Part shown: positions 8,590-17,595 of the stretch, piece after piece | Numbering within the stretch: the first letter of the stretch is position 1 | How the letters are laid out: every line of letters starts with the position of its first letter | Source of the DNA: Candidatus Woesearchaeota archaeon | GTDB lineage: Archaea; Nanobdellota; Nanobdellia; SCGC-AAA011-G17; JACPIM01 | Direction: 5' to 3' | Length of the DNA: 53,974 nucleotides | NCBI GenBank assembly: GCA_018302125.1 | Contig: JAGWAC010000004.1 | Span: forward strand, 1-53,974 | The notes under the pieces: generated by a model | Database searches by the model: none | The model's input: the letters and a program-made list of their open reading frames with translations, nothing else | What the model was told of the DNA's origin: nothing | Made by a program: the position numbers and the translations under genes

Positions 8590-9576
8590 TTAAATCAACC
8601 ATATCAAACTTGAAAATATTACTTGTACAAATATCATGAAATAAACAACTTGTTTTTCAGTATATTTTCCAGTTCTTGTTAAAATATGTGGTATAGAATA
8701 AATTTTATTACCATAAAGAGATTTTATTTTTCCATTTTCAATTGTTCCAATAGTTTTTTTCTTTAATTTCCCTCTTGCTTTTAATATAAACTCAATAAAA
8801 AATGGTATTGAAACAATTAAAGCGGCCCTTTCAATATTTCCAAGAACTGCAACAGTGACTAAAACCCCGCCTAATAAATATGTTAAACTGTCTCCACCTA
8901 ATATTTTTGCAGGAACTTTATTATAATAATAAAAAGCTAATAAGGCAAATACTGTTATTCCTGCTATTGCAGCAGCGCTATATCTTTGATTAATATAAGC
9001 ATACAGCCCTAAATTTCCTAAATAAATTATACCCATTCCAGCCTCGCTTCCATTAAATCCAGCTAATATATTCACCATATTAGATGCTCCTATAATCCCA
9101 ATAGGAACAAATAACAAAGGATAAAGTAGCCCAACATCAACTCTTCCTAAAAAAGGAATAAGCATTGTGCTTGTTCCTGCTTGAACAACCATTAATGGAA
9201 CAGCAGCAAATAAAGCTAGAACTGGTTTTTGCCACTGCTTTAATCCAGAAGTTTCATTTTTATTCTTTTCAATTATTAAGTCATCTATAAAGCCAATAAA
9301 TGTAATTAACAAAATAGTTGTAATGGCGCTAAATAATAAAAGAAGATTTTTCGGGCTTTCATAATAAAAGGTCTGTATAAATATATACCACATTAACCCC
9401 CCCATTAATCCGCTCAAAACAGCCAAACCGCCAGAAACAGGAATTAAAGGTTTTTCTTCTTTATGAACATCTTTGACAATTAAATCAATTTTTCTTAAAT
9501 ACCTTATCAAATAAGGAGTTGAGATAAATGTAACTAAAAAGCCAAACAATAAACTAATGTATAATAGCCATCTCAT
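8590..9576 (-). CDS. UDP-GlcNAc--dolichyl-phosphate GlcNAc-1-P transferase-like
   Basis: 328 residues with about ten hydrophobic segments, matching the MraY/WecA/ALG7 family. Conserved sites are VSGGLAVLSG near residue 50, FIGFIDDLII near 95 (the Asp pair of the active site), NMVNILAGFNGSEAGMG near 170 and GGDSLTYLLGG near 230. It should transfer a sugar-1-phosphate to the polyprenyl carrier, the first committed step of lipid-linked oligosaccharide assembly. That fits AglB just upstream in the same strand direction. The name AglH would apply by analogy, but the sugar is not shown. Confidence 0.85.
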   Translation of the reverse strand: MRWLLYISLLFGFLVTFISTPYLIRYLRKIDLIVKDVHKEEKPLIPVSGGLAVLSGLMGGLMWYIFIQTFYYESPKNLLLLFSAITTILLITFIGFIDDLIIEKNKNETSGLKQWQKPVLALFAAVPLMVVQAGTSTMLIPFLGRVDVGLLYPLLFVPIGIIGASNMVNILAGFNGSEAGMGIIYLGNLGLYAYINQRYSAAAIAGITVFALLAFYYYNKVPAKILGGDSLTYLLGGVLVTVAVLGNIERAALIVSIPFFIEFILKARGKLKKKTIGTIENGKIKSLYGNKIYSIPHILTRTGKYTEKQVVYFMIFVQVIFSSLIWLI

Positions 9577-9612
9577 GAGCCTTTTCCTTAAAATTCAAAT
9601 TTAAAAACTTAC

Positions 9613-12282
9613 CTAAACTCTTTCTACAGCTGGATTCGGTGGTTCAGTGCTTAAATAAATTGGATTTTCTTTTATATCTTCACCATAATAAATTTTCCAT
9701 ATCTTTATTGGTCCAATTAATCTATTTGCACCAACATGATATAATAAGGAAGCACCAGAATTAGAATCATCATAAATTTTTTCAAAGCCTTCCCATTCTT
9801 TGTGTGTTTTTCCATCCTTATCAAATAAATAAATCTGTGTAAATAATGTGTTTCTCGTATTTGGGCTTAAAAATAATCCAGCCCCAAAATAATTTGCTTT
9901 TCCGTCGTTGTTGATTACCGGAATAATTCTTAAGCATCCATTATAGCCTTCGGGTTTATCAAATACAAATTCTTGCTCATTAAAAAAAATGCAATTTAAA
10001 GGAACATCAAATCTATTATTATTGTAAAACATTATTGCTGTCGGTTGCTTAAATTCCATCTGGCCATCTTCAGTTTGTCTAATAGCTAAAATTACCCCAG
10101 CAACTAATGAATTTGATTTTGGTAATAATTGGTCTTTATAGATAAAGTCTTGGTCCAAAACAAAATTTCCCTTAAATAAATAGGATATAATTTCTTTCCC
10201 ATTTTCATCTCTTTCTTCTAAACTTTCTTCAGGATTCATAAAAAAAGTTGGAATATAGGAATATCTATCATAATTTTCATCAGCACCTATGGATGAAAAA
10301 GCAGTATATTTTCCAATCTCATCAGAGCTAATTAATACATGTGTCGCATTATGTGTTTTTAATAATTCTAAAGCCTCTATTCTGTCTCTCCCTGTTAACA
10401 AATACCTCCCAATAAAATGATTAATTGCCCCCCTGGCATTTCCCCCGTCACTTAATGTAGCTCTTTCACCAAAAGTTTGCACCCAATAGCCATAATCCCA
10501 CCAATGTGCAAAAACGCTATCTTTAGATGTATTTTCTCTTACCCAATTCATTGCAATTTGCCATTGTTGGTCAAAACTAGGCCCAGAATATTTTGCAGTA
10601 TTAAATGTGATTTTTCCCCTTTCAACTAAACTTCCTTCAATAAATGGCGCAAAAATTAAAATACCAACTATAAATGCAGAAGTGACTTTTATTAAATTAT
10701 TTTTATTATAAAGTCCAAAATCCAGTCCTTTTATTAAAATATAAGCAACAAGTACAATTGTTGCTGGAACAAACATAAAAAATAATCTTATAGCGCTTCT
10801 TGCACCAATTGCAGTAATTAGGAACCATATTAAAATAAAAATATATGTCTTGTCTATTTTTTTAAAAGCTTCATAAATTTCTTTATTTTTATAAAATCCA
10901 TAGATAAAATATCCTAAAATAAATAAAGTAAAAAAGATTAAAGATCCAATATAAAGACTTAATGAAAATGTACTCCGTCCATCTAAAAATGAATTACTAG
11001 AATATCTGCTAAATATAAAAGATAGGATAAATAAGCTGAAAAAAGAAGATAAAATCCATTTATCTCTTTTTAAATTCTTGAAACATTCATAAAATAAAAA
11101 AACTGCCCCAATTAAAGTTAAGTAAATGAAATAATCTCCGAATTGCCCAAACCAGGAATTTACATAAGGCTGCTGGCTTTCAGCAACTGTCAAAGCCCAT
11201 CTGTTTCTGCTGAAAGGTCTTGTTAAATCAATATAAACATTTAATATCTTGTCATAAATAAATATTGGTTTATAAATTATAATTAAAATTATTAAACTAA
11301 ACATGCTGACAGCTAAAAAACTTATTAATCCCAGAGGATATTTGTTTGGATCTATTCTGTTTCTTAAATAAAAGATATTTTTTTCTTTAATCATATAATA
11401 AATAAAACCGCTTATGAGTGCAAGAGTAGTTATTTGTGCAGTTGTAGCGACTAAAATGCTCTGAAAACCGTAATAATAATTATAAAATCTGTTTAATAAA
11501 ATAAAGCTGGTAAACCACCATAGAGCATATGAATAAAAATAATTTTTTTCTAAATTGTCTGTAATTATTTTTACAATGACTGTTCCGCCAATTATTAAAA
11601 ATACAAAATTTACTCCGCCCCAGACGCTCCCTAATAAAGCAGTGAAAAATCCAGAAGTTATTCCATGTAAATATCCATATTTATATTCGGATTTAATAGA
11701 AAGAATATAAAAATATAATGCTGCAAAAAATAAAACTATACCTAATGCTTCTTTGTCTCCAACACCAGAAATTGTTCTATATAAAAATGGAGGCATAAAA
11801 GTTAGGAAAGCAGAAGCTAGCAGCGCAACCCTAAAATCAAATAACTTTCTTATAAGAAGATAAAAAAATATTAATGCTGCGCCAAATGTAATTGCAGGAA
11901 AAATAACATCAACATATTCTAAAGTTATATTATTATTAAAAAAATGTAAAAATTTATACAGATAAACAATAAAATGCGATAAAAAATTAAATTCATCTAA
12001 GTTGCTGTATCCTAATGGGTAATATCTCATCATGTCTATGTCCATTAATTTTCCATGTTCTAAAATATATTTTGCATATCTTAGGAAAGCCGCAGCATCA
12101 GGATCCCCGGGAATAAATTTTCCTGTTGTAATATCTTTTAAATGTACTAAATTGCTGATTCTTATCTTAAATCCAATAAAAATTAATAAAATTAATCCGA
12201 GAAATCCAAAATCATCTTTATAATTTCTGATAAAATTAAAAATTTTCTCCTTTCTTTTTTCTAATGGATTGGATTCAGACAT
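9613..12282 (-). CDS. aglB: AglB/STT3 oligosaccharyltransferase
   Basis: 889 residues from ATG 12282. A longer open frame reaching 12504 runs into the divergent ferredoxin gene and has no coding character, so the shorter start is chosen. The protein has an N-terminal hydrophobic segment, an external loop GDPDAAAFLRYAKY with the acidic metal ligand, about a dozen membrane helices, and a soluble C-terminal domain with the catalytic WWDYG at about residues 594-598. It transfers the lipid-linked glycan to Asn in N-X-S/T sequons on the outer face of the membrane. It likely shares a divergent promoter with the ferredoxin gene. Confidence 0.93.
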   Translation of the reverse strand: MSESNPLEKRKEKIFNFIRNYKDDFGFLGLILLIFIGFKIRISNLVHLKDITTGKFIPGDPDAAAFLRYAKYILEHGKLMDIDMMRYYPLGYSNLDEFNFLSHFIVYLYKFLHFFNNNITLEYVDVIFPAITFGAALIFFYLLIRKLFDFRVALLASAFLTFMPPFLYRTISGVGDKEALGIVLFFAALYFYILSIKSEYKYGYLHGITSGFFTALLGSVWGGVNFVFLIIGGTVIVKIITDNLEKNYFYSYALWWFTSFILLNRFYNYYYGFQSILVATTAQITTLALISGFIYYMIKEKNIFYLRNRIDPNKYPLGLISFLAVSMFSLIILIIIYKPIFIYDKILNVYIDLTRPFSRNRWALTVAESQQPYVNSWFGQFGDYFIYLTLIGAVFLFYECFKNLKRDKWILSSFFSLFILSFIFSRYSSNSFLDGRSTFSLSLYIGSLIFFTLFILGYFIYGFYKNKEIYEAFKKIDKTYIFILIWFLITAIGARSAIRLFFMFVPATIVLVAYILIKGLDFGLYNKNNLIKVTSAFIVGILIFAPFIEGSLVERGKITFNTAKYSGPSFDQQWQIAMNWVRENTSKDSVFAHWWDYGYWVQTFGERATLSDGGNARGAINHFIGRYLLTGRDRIEALELLKTHNATHVLISSDEIGKYTAFSSIGADENYDRYSYIPTFFMNPEESLEERDENGKEIISYLFKGNFVLDQDFIYKDQLLPKSNSLVAGVILAIRQTEDGQMEFKQPTAIMFYNNNRFDVPLNCIFFNEQEFVFDKPEGYNGCLRIIPVINNDGKANYFGAGLFLSPNTRNTLFTQIYLFDKDGKTHKEWEGFEKIYDDSNSGASLLYHVGANRLIGPIKIWKIYYGEDIKENPIYLSTEPPNPAVERV

Positions 12283-12334
12283 TTCATTTACAAAAAAATC
12301 TTTACTTTTAAGCTTTTGTATTGAAAAACAATAA

Positions 12335-12344
12335 TATATAAATA
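12335..12344 (+). promoter_or_regulatory. TATA box of ferredoxin gene, divergent with aglB
   Basis: TATATAAATA, centred about 27 bases before the ATG at 12367, implies a leaderless ferredoxin mRNA. Read on the other strand, the same stretch (TATTTATATA) is about 55 bases upstream of the aglB start and may serve it with a short leader. Confidence 0.6.
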
Positions 12345-12366
12345 TAAGATATTTTTCCAAATCTTT

Positions 12367-12630
12367 ATGGCAAAGAAGTACAAGGTGGTTTATGATAGGA
12401 AAGATTGCATTGGTGCAGCTGCATGTACAGCAGTTAGTAAAATGTGGGTTATAAAAGATGGTGGGGATGGAAAAGCAGATCTTGAAAACTCCGAAAGCAA
12501 ACAAAATAATGATGTGCAGGAAAGAATAATAGGCGAGATTCAGTTAGAAGAAATGATGGAAACTGCCCGTGTTTGCCCTGTAAATATTATACATATTTAT
12601 GATCTTGAAACAGGAGAAAAAATAATATGA
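12367..12630 (+). CDS. single-cluster ferredoxin, three cysteines
   Basis: 87 residues. The cluster loop is CIGAAAC (C14, C20) and the distal ligand is C70 in CPVNIIHI. The second cysteine of the usual CXXCXXC is Ala17, so only three ligands remain. This pattern favours a [3Fe-4S] cluster or a labile fourth iron site, as in archaeal ferredoxins where that position is Asp. It acts as a cytoplasmic electron carrier. Its stop overlaps the start of the next gene (ATGA). Compare the four-cysteine ferredoxin at 53239. Confidence 0.88.
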   Translation: MAKKYKVVYDRKDCIGAAACTAVSKMWVIKDGGDGKADLENSESKQNNDVQERIIGEIQLEEMMETARVCPVNIIHIYDLETGEKII

Positions 12631-12974
12631 TCGACTATAATTACCCAATAATTGCAGAGATGAAAAAACTTTATAGACATTCTCGTTATTTGCAAGAAAT
12701 GGCTTGGCAAGATACTAGAAGTAGGGGATTTACTAATCAAGATTTAGCAGATATATTTGAAAGGGCTTTATCGAAAATGGATGATTTTAAATTGCAAATA
12801 TCTGGATTAAGGAAAAAAATAAAAGAAGCTCCAGACATTTCTGAAGAAGATAAAAATTCTTATGAGGTCTGTATTAATAATCATATTGAAAATATTAAAA
12901 ATTGGATGAAAAGAGCAGCCGAAGGCAGAGAGCAAAATAGACTTTTGGCAGAAAATGTGGCTAAAAGAAAATAG
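12627..12974 (+). CDS. hypothetical helical protein
   Basis: 115 residues, mostly charged and helical, without cysteines or membrane segments. The run around MKKLYRHSRYLQEMAWQD and the segment near residues 55-75 suggest a short coiled coil. It overlaps the ferredoxin stop by 4 bases, so the two are cotranslated; a partner role is inference only. The 3' end overlaps the end of the convergent SpoIIM-like gene by 14 bases. No family recognised. Confidence 0.65.
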   Translation: MIDYNYPIIAEMKKLYRHSRYLQEMAWQDTRSRGFTNQDLADIFERALSKMDDFKLQISGLRKKIKEAPDISEEDKNSYEVCINNHIENIKNWMKRAAEGREQNRLLAENVAKRK

Positions 12975-13833
12975 GGGTAACATAAACTTCTAATAAAGCA
13001 GCAACAATTAACAAACCAACAGCAATAACAATTAAATCCAAAGAATCTAAAAGAACCTTTCTAAATTCTTTTGTACCCACATCATGTCTTGTAATTGCAA
13101 TTGAAATAATTCCTCCAGCCAAGCCACCAATAAAATAAGCTAAAATTTCTGGTAAACCATGTATAAAATATCTCATCAAGCTTAAGGAATAAATATGAAA
13201 ATATCCGCCAATTTTTATTAAGCCAAAGCTTGCAGCATACTCAGCTATATTTACTCTGAAAAAATTTCCAATTGCTGCGCTTATTACAGATGCATTCCAG
13301 ATTAAAATAAATAATGCTCCAGCACCAAAGAAAAAACTGAAAAACAATGAAAAAATTAAAACTTTTAAATTATTTGATAAAATCTGTCCAAATAATTTTA
13401 TTCCTGTTACAGAACCTGTTGTCAAAAAAGAATCTACGCCAAAAATATTGCTGTTGATATTTTTAATAGTGCTGATTTGTGTATTGAAAACATTTCCAAC
13501 AATATCTTCTGGCAAGAGAATATACCATAATGAATAAGAAACTACAGCACCCAAAAACAAATACATAAAAAAAGTCAGAGCCTTGCTATGTTCTTTCAAA
13601 ATCTTGCTTTCTTTTTCAAATTGAATGTCCTTTTTCTCTTCAAATTTGATTGTATCATAAACTAATGGTAAAGCAGCCATAACAGTTAGAAAAACCATTA
13701 CTAAACTTGTCTGGTCTCTAAAAATCCATAAACTTAGGAACATTGCAACAGAAGCATACAAAAAACCAAGGAAAAACATGCTTAATGGTCTTTTTTCAGC
13801 TCTTTTTGGTCTTACTAAACTTTCCAACACCAT
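12961..13833 (-). CDS. stage II sporulation protein M-like (SpoIIM/DUF95) membrane protein
   Basis: 290 residues with six hydrophobic segments. The layout matches the SpoIIM/DUF95 family, with ALIWNASVISAAIG-like residues near 180 and YFIHGLPEILAYFIGGLAGG near 225, the family's most conserved stretch. Archaeal members are common and uncharacterised; the sporulation name is historical. It is probably monocistronic, with an AT-rich promoter stretch after 13833. Confidence 0.82.
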   Translation of the reverse strand: MVLESLVRPKRAEKRPLSMFFLGFLYASVAMFLSLWIFRDQTSLVMVFLTVMAALPLVYDTIKFEEKKDIQFEKESKILKEHSKALTFFMYLFLGAVVSYSLWYILLPEDIVGNVFNTQISTIKNINSNIFGVDSFLTTGSVTGIKLFGQILSNNLKVLIFSLFFSFFFGAGALFILIWNASVISAAIGNFFRVNIAEYAASFGLIKIGGYFHIYSLSLMRYFIHGLPEILAYFIGGLAGGIISIAITRHDVGTKEFRKVLLDSLDLIVIAVGLLIVAALLEVYVTPIFF

Positions 13834-13892
13834 TAATATTCTAATTATATTTTTATTTATATATCTTTCTTACCAATTATTAAGAAGTATTT

Positions 13893-14576
13893 TTAGTCGA
13901 AAAACCTGTATTTTAATAAATAATAAAAATGCATAACTCCATCTTTCCATGTAATCTTTTTACCTTGTTCAAAATCTCTTGGATTTTTGAAATCAATTGG
14001 AACTTCCTTTATTTTATATCCTTTTTTTAATATTTTTGCAGTTATTTCTGGTTCAAAATCAAATTTTTCAGATTTTAAGCTAATCCCTTCAAGAACTTCT
14101 TTTTTAAAAACCTTATAACAAGTTTCCATGTCACTGATCTTACAATTAAATAAAAAATTAGTAGCTATTGTTAAGAAATTATTTCCAAAATAATGCAAAG
14201 AATACATATCTTTATGTTCTCCCAACATTCTAGATCCATAAACAACCTTTGTTTCATTATTTAAGATTGGTTTTAATAAATCATTGTAAAATTTAGGATC
14301 ATATTCTAAATCAGCATCTTGAAATAAAACTATATCACCAGTAAAATACTTTAATCCAGTTCTTATTGCACCACCCTTTCCAATGTTTTTTTCATGAAAA
14401 AAAATTTTATGCTTCTCTAAACTTTTTAAAATATCCCTTGTTCCATCAGTGGAAAAATCATCAACAATTATGATTTCTTTTTCAATATATTTTAGTTCTA
14501 TATCCTCAACTTTTTTCAGAATTTTCAAAATAGTCTCTTTTTCATTGTAAACTGGAATAATAATGGATAATTTCAT
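13893..14576 (-). CDS. GT2 family glycosyltransferase (DPM1-like)
   Basis: 227 residues, a soluble GT-A domain. Motifs are LSIIIPVYNEKETI, IIVDDFSTDGT, GKGGAIRTGLKY and FQDADLEYDP as the DXD site, followed by METCYKVFKK and EPEITAKILKKGY. The set is typical of polyprenyl-phosphate mannose or glucose synthases. There is no C-terminal membrane segment. It lies between SpoIIM-like and GNAT genes with short gaps and may be transcribed with the latter. The donor sugar is unknown. Confidence 0.83.
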   Translation of the reverse strand: MKLSIIIPVYNEKETILKILKKVEDIELKYIEKEIIIVDDFSTDGTRDILKSLEKHKIFFHEKNIGKGGAIRTGLKYFTGDIVLFQDADLEYDPKFYNDLLKPILNNETKVVYGSRMLGEHKDMYSLHYFGNNFLTIATNFLFNCKISDMETCYKVFKKEVLEGISLKSEKFDFEPEITAKILKKGYKIKEVPIDFKNPRDFEQGKKITWKDGVMHFYYLLKYRFFD

Positions 14577-14603
14577 AAAAACCTAAGCCATAATAAAAAT
14601 ATA

Positions 14604-15236
14604 TTAAGCTTTCCATTCCATCATAACCCCATAATTTCTGCTTTCAGCATCATCCATAGTATTAGGACAGATTTTTACTTGTTTTAATCCAGCTCTTTCA
14701 TAGAATCTTAATTCAATGTCTTCTGGCAATCCATCATTTCTTCTTAAATTTACATAAACTTCAATAGGGATATTTCCTCTTGTTTTACAAAAACTATCAT
14801 AACTAGGAACTCTCGCACTTAAAACCAGATACTCTTTTCCTAATTCTTTCGTTAATTGTTTTTGCCTTTCTAATAAAGCTGTTCCCACCCCAATTCCTTT
14901 TCCTTCTGGTCTTCCTTTCGGACTAACACCCAAAGAAACAACATAAACTGCCTTTCCATTTGGATTATGGCTTTCTGAAATATGCCCATCACCAGTTATT
15001 TCTGTCCAGGAATTTGGTGGGTTTTTAGGATTATATTTTATTATTTGGGATGTTGTTACTCCAACTATTTCATCATTTAAAACAGCAATAAAAAAGCCAT
15101 TTGGAAAAACTTTTAATCTTTCTTCAAATTTTTCTTTTGGAGCCCTAGCTTCTATGGGCCAGGCTTCATTTTCAACCCGCATAATAGCATCCAAATCATT
15201 TGATTTCACATTCCTTATTTCTAATCCATATATCAT
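14604..15236 (-). CDS. GNAT family N-acetyltransferase
   Basis: 210 residues. The GNAT core shows IRNVKSNDLDAIMRVENEAW at the N-terminus, VVSLGVSPKGRPEGKGIGVG near residues 95-115 (the acetyl-CoA pyrophosphate loop, R/Q-x-x-G-x-G/A type) and LRFYERAGLKQV near the end. The substrate is unknown. The first 45 residues are duplicated as a fragment at 17382-17519 on the same strand, which shows that this locus underwent a tandem duplication. Confidence 0.85.
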   Translation of the reverse strand: MIYGLEIRNVKSNDLDAIMRVENEAWPIEARAPKEKFEERLKVFPNGFFIAVLNDEIVGVTTSQIIKYNPKNPPNSWTEITGDGHISESHNPNGKAVYVVSLGVSPKGRPEGKGIGVGTALLERQKQLTKELGKEYLVLSARVPSYDSFCKTRGNIPIEVYVNLRRNDGLPEDIELRFYERAGLKQVKICPNTMDDAESRNYGVMMEWKA

Positions 15237-15357
15237 ACAATTTTAAAATTTTTAACTCTTTTTAATCCTTTCCACCACAACCAACCTTTAAGGTAGCAAA
15301 GAACCTATTCAAGCCCTGCATGAAAATTAAGCTTATTTCCTAATTATCACATAAACT

Positions 15358-15576
15358 TCTTTTCCCAAAAATTATTTTGGGCATCTATTTTCGCCCCATT
15401 CCCAAATTATTCCTAGTTCAAAGCTTTATGAATTAAGGAAAAAGCTTGAAGATTCCAAGGGTAATTTTAACTCTGAAACTCCAGACAGAAGATCTGAAGG
15501 GGGGGTTTTAGAAGAGTATATTGCGAGAAAAAGATTTGAAAATGCTTCTATATTAAGAGCAAGAGATAATGATTAA
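15358..15576 (+). pseudogene. 5'-truncated remnant of an unknown gene
   Basis: The 336 bases between the GNAT and FAD genes contain an open frame without any ATG. It follows a TAA and ends at 15574-15576. Its second half is clearly protein-like: SSKLYELRKKLEDSKGNF, SETPDRRSEGGVLEEY and IARKRFENASILRARDND. The 3' end overlaps the stop codon of the convergent FAD gene by two bases. It looks like the C-terminus of a lost gene; family not recognised. Nothing else is evident in 15237-15357. Confidence 0.45.
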
Positions 15577-16700
15577 TTTCTCATTGAATTAAGAACTAGT
15601 TTCGCAGTGTGCATTCCATTGATATAAGCATCTTCCATTCCTGGAACGTCATGATCTGTCGCTAAAAATATATTCTTCTCTGGATTTAACTTAACATATT
15701 CATCTCCGATGAAGTAAAATGCCGGTTTCCAAGTGTCATGGGTTATAACCTCATACTTTTTAAAATACTTTTTTATCTTATCCTTGCCGTTATAAAAATA
15801 AAGATACGTTCCATCTCTCTCACAAGAGATAGCAGTAGCTTCTTTTATTGAAAAGAAATTATACCACTTCTTATCATAGGTTTTTTTTATTTCTCCGCGA
15901 AGGTGATAATAATAGACGTTTATTTCTCCTTTGATCTTTTGAGGCTTGATCAGTTTATTAGTAATTTTCATTGGGGTGGCTAGAACGAGTTTTTTGCAAT
16001 TGTAACTTCTGCCTGACTTCGTTTTTAGGGTAAAATGGTTGCCTTCGCTCTTAATCTTTATTATAGAATCATAAAATATGCTATTTTCAAATCCTTTTAT
16101 CATCTCATTGAATTTCATTTTGAAAGTGTAACTTGAAACTAACAATGGTTGTAAAGATCCTAAAAATAGAGCTGTCGAGACTTTTCTTGGGTCTATAAAG
16201 AATGAAGCCCAAAGGAATTCTTCAAGATATTCTTTGTTTAATTTTTCCAAACCTCTTTTTTTGATATATTTCCCTGCTTTTTGGTGATAATATTTTTTGA
16301 GCAAAGGATCAGCTTCTATTAATTCTTCTCTTGAAAATTCTATTGACCTTCTTCTTAGTTTTAGCAAATGTCTTCGGAATATAATTAAATCTTTTATTAA
16401 TCTTAGTCCTGCAGGAATATGTTTTAGCAATCGCGGCGAAAAAACATGATAATGCTCATTTCCTTTATGGAGGTGTGAATGACTGAATCTCATTTTTCCA
16501 GTAATCTCAGCATATGGTAAAACGTTTTTGCAATCTGCAGTGATATAATAAGCTCCGTAATTAACTTCTCCATCAGGGGAAGTTCTTACTCTCCCCCCGA
16601 TATCTTCTGTAATAATCTTAAACTTTTTCTTATTTTTATATAGGTGTCTAGCGCAGCCTAATCCGGACATTCCAGCACCAATGATGATTATTTCTTCCAT
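15573..16700 (-). CDS. FAD-dependent amine oxidase-like oxidoreductase
   Basis: 375 residues. The N-terminal dinucleotide-binding motif is IIIGAGMSGLGCARHL, and the fold follows the protoporphyrinogen oxidase/UDP-galactopyranose mutase-like group, with IGGRVRTSPDGEVNYG near residue 35. A C-terminal NIFLATDHDVPGMEDAYING segment is the second FAD-contact region seen in this group. It is followed, upstream in transcription, by a small membrane protein 6 bases away, so the two form one operon. The pair sits between a complete GNAT gene and a truncated GNAT copy. The substrate is unknown; sugar, isoprenoid or phytoene-type chemistry are all possible. Confidence 0.8.
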   Translation of the reverse strand: MEEIIIIGAGMSGLGCARHLYKNKKKFKIITEDIGGRVRTSPDGEVNYGAYYITADCKNVLPYAEITGKMRFSHSHLHKGNEHYHVFSPRLLKHIPAGLRLIKDLIIFRRHLLKLRRRSIEFSREELIEADPLLKKYYHQKAGKYIKKRGLEKLNKEYLEEFLWASFFIDPRKVSTALFLGSLQPLLVSSYTFKMKFNEMIKGFENSIFYDSIIKIKSEGNHFTLKTKSGRSYNCKKLVLATPMKITNKLIKPQKIKGEINVYYYHLRGEIKKTYDKKWYNFFSIKEATAISCERDGTYLYFYNGKDKIKKYFKKYEVITHDTWKPAFYFIGDEYVKLNPEKNIFLATDHDVPGMEDAYINGMHTAKLVLNSMRN

Positions 16701-16706
16701 TTTATT

Positions 16707-17180
16707 TCAAGTGAACTTATCAATGAGTTTGAAGAAGCTTATAATTTTGAATATGAATAAAGGCAGTACGAGCATTTGAAGAATTGGCGTAAGACCCACG
16801 TTAAGCCAAGGTATTATCGGCATAAAGTCTGTGTAGGACCATCTTCCTAGTAATTGGACATTTAATTTTTCTATTAGTACTGAGATTATCAATCCCAAAA
16901 ATATTATCAGTAAATAATCGCTTATTTTAATTTTTGAGATCCAGTTTATTTTCCTGTTTTTTAGTATTCCAAGACCATAGATTCCTATCATTATCAGTCC
17001 GTCTCCAGCTGAAGCTCGTAATATTTTTGGTACGTAAAAGAAGATATCGTTTTGTAGGGGAAAAGCGCTCCAATCGTAAAGGGCGCTATGAGCTACTTCC
17101 CAGAATAAGTTTATTAGGAAACTGACTGCGAAAATAAGAAAAACTATTTGCAAAAACCTTGCTATTTTGGATTTAACCAT
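16707..17180 (-). CDS. small integral membrane protein
   Basis: 157 residues with four or five hydrophobic segments (about 9-30, 50-75, 85-105, 115-150). A Trp-rich motif, NLFWEVAHSALYDW, lies near residue 25, and LLGRWSYTDFMPIIPWLN is near 110. I do not recognise a named family. It is the first gene of a two-gene operon with the FAD oxidoreductase, which suggests a membrane partner for that enzyme. A TATA-like box (17252-17260) flanked by an inverted repeat precedes it. Confidence 0.7.
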   Translation of the reverse strand: MVKSKIARFLQIVFLIFAVSFLINLFWEVAHSALYDWSAFPLQNDIFFYVPKILRASAGDGLIMIGIYGLGILKNRKINWISKIKISDYLLIIFLGLIISVLIEKLNVQLLGRWSYTDFMPIIPWLNVGLTPILQMLVLPLFIFKIISFFKLIDKFT

Positions 17181-17229
17181 CTTTTATTTTTGTTCTAGGA
17201 CTGCATAGCTGAAAAGTTCTTTAAATGTT

Positions 17230-17269
17230 CTAGACATACTAAAATGTGGTTGTATTTAAAAGTGTCTAG
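17230..17269 (-). promoter_or_regulatory. TATA box flanked by CTAGACA/TGTCTAG inverted repeat
   Basis: CTAGACA at 17230-17236 and TGTCTAG at 17263-17269 are exact inverted copies. Between them the minus strand carries TTTAAATAC (17252-17260), a TATA-like box about 75 bases before the start of the 17180-15573 operon. Repeats framing the TATA box are well placed for a repressor. Binding is inferred. Confidence 0.45.
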
Positions 17270-17381
17270 TCATGCACGACAACACAACACATATCCTGCT
17301 TTGCACAATAAGTACTAATCTGCACAAAAAGTCCTAACTATCTTTTTTTCGCAATCTTCAAAATTAATAATAGTCTTAGTC

Positions 17382-17519
17382 TCAAAAAACTCTTGATCTT
17401 TCTCCAAATTTGTCTTTTGGAGCCCTAGTTTCAGCTGGCCAAGCTTTTTCTTCAACTTGCATAATTGCATCTAAATCTGCAGAATTTACATTTCTTATTT
17501 TCAAATCATAGATTAACAC
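17382..17519 (-). pseudogene. truncated duplicate of the GNAT gene
   Basis: From a GTG at 17519 the frame reads LIYDLKIRNVNSADLDAIM, then QVEEKAWPAETRAPKDKF, and stops at 17382 after 45 residues. It aligns without gaps to residues 1-44 of the intact GNAT at 14604-15236, at roughly 70 percent identity. The remaining 165 residues are absent. The rest of the 17181-17595 gap has only the operator/TATA site and two spaced TTTGTGCA/ATTGTGCA-like repeats near 17310-17345. No other gene is seen there. Confidence 0.8.
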
Positions 17520-17595
17520 AAAAACTCACATCAAAAATCTCTTTTTAAATCTTTCCAGAAAAACTTTAAAAAGCAAATAATAACAAAAAAAGAAA

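Noticed and set aside
12283-12504. 74-codon N-terminal extension of the AglB frame
   Set aside because: It crosses the divergent promoter and the ferredoxin gene and has non-coding composition; ATG 12282 gives the expected N-terminus.
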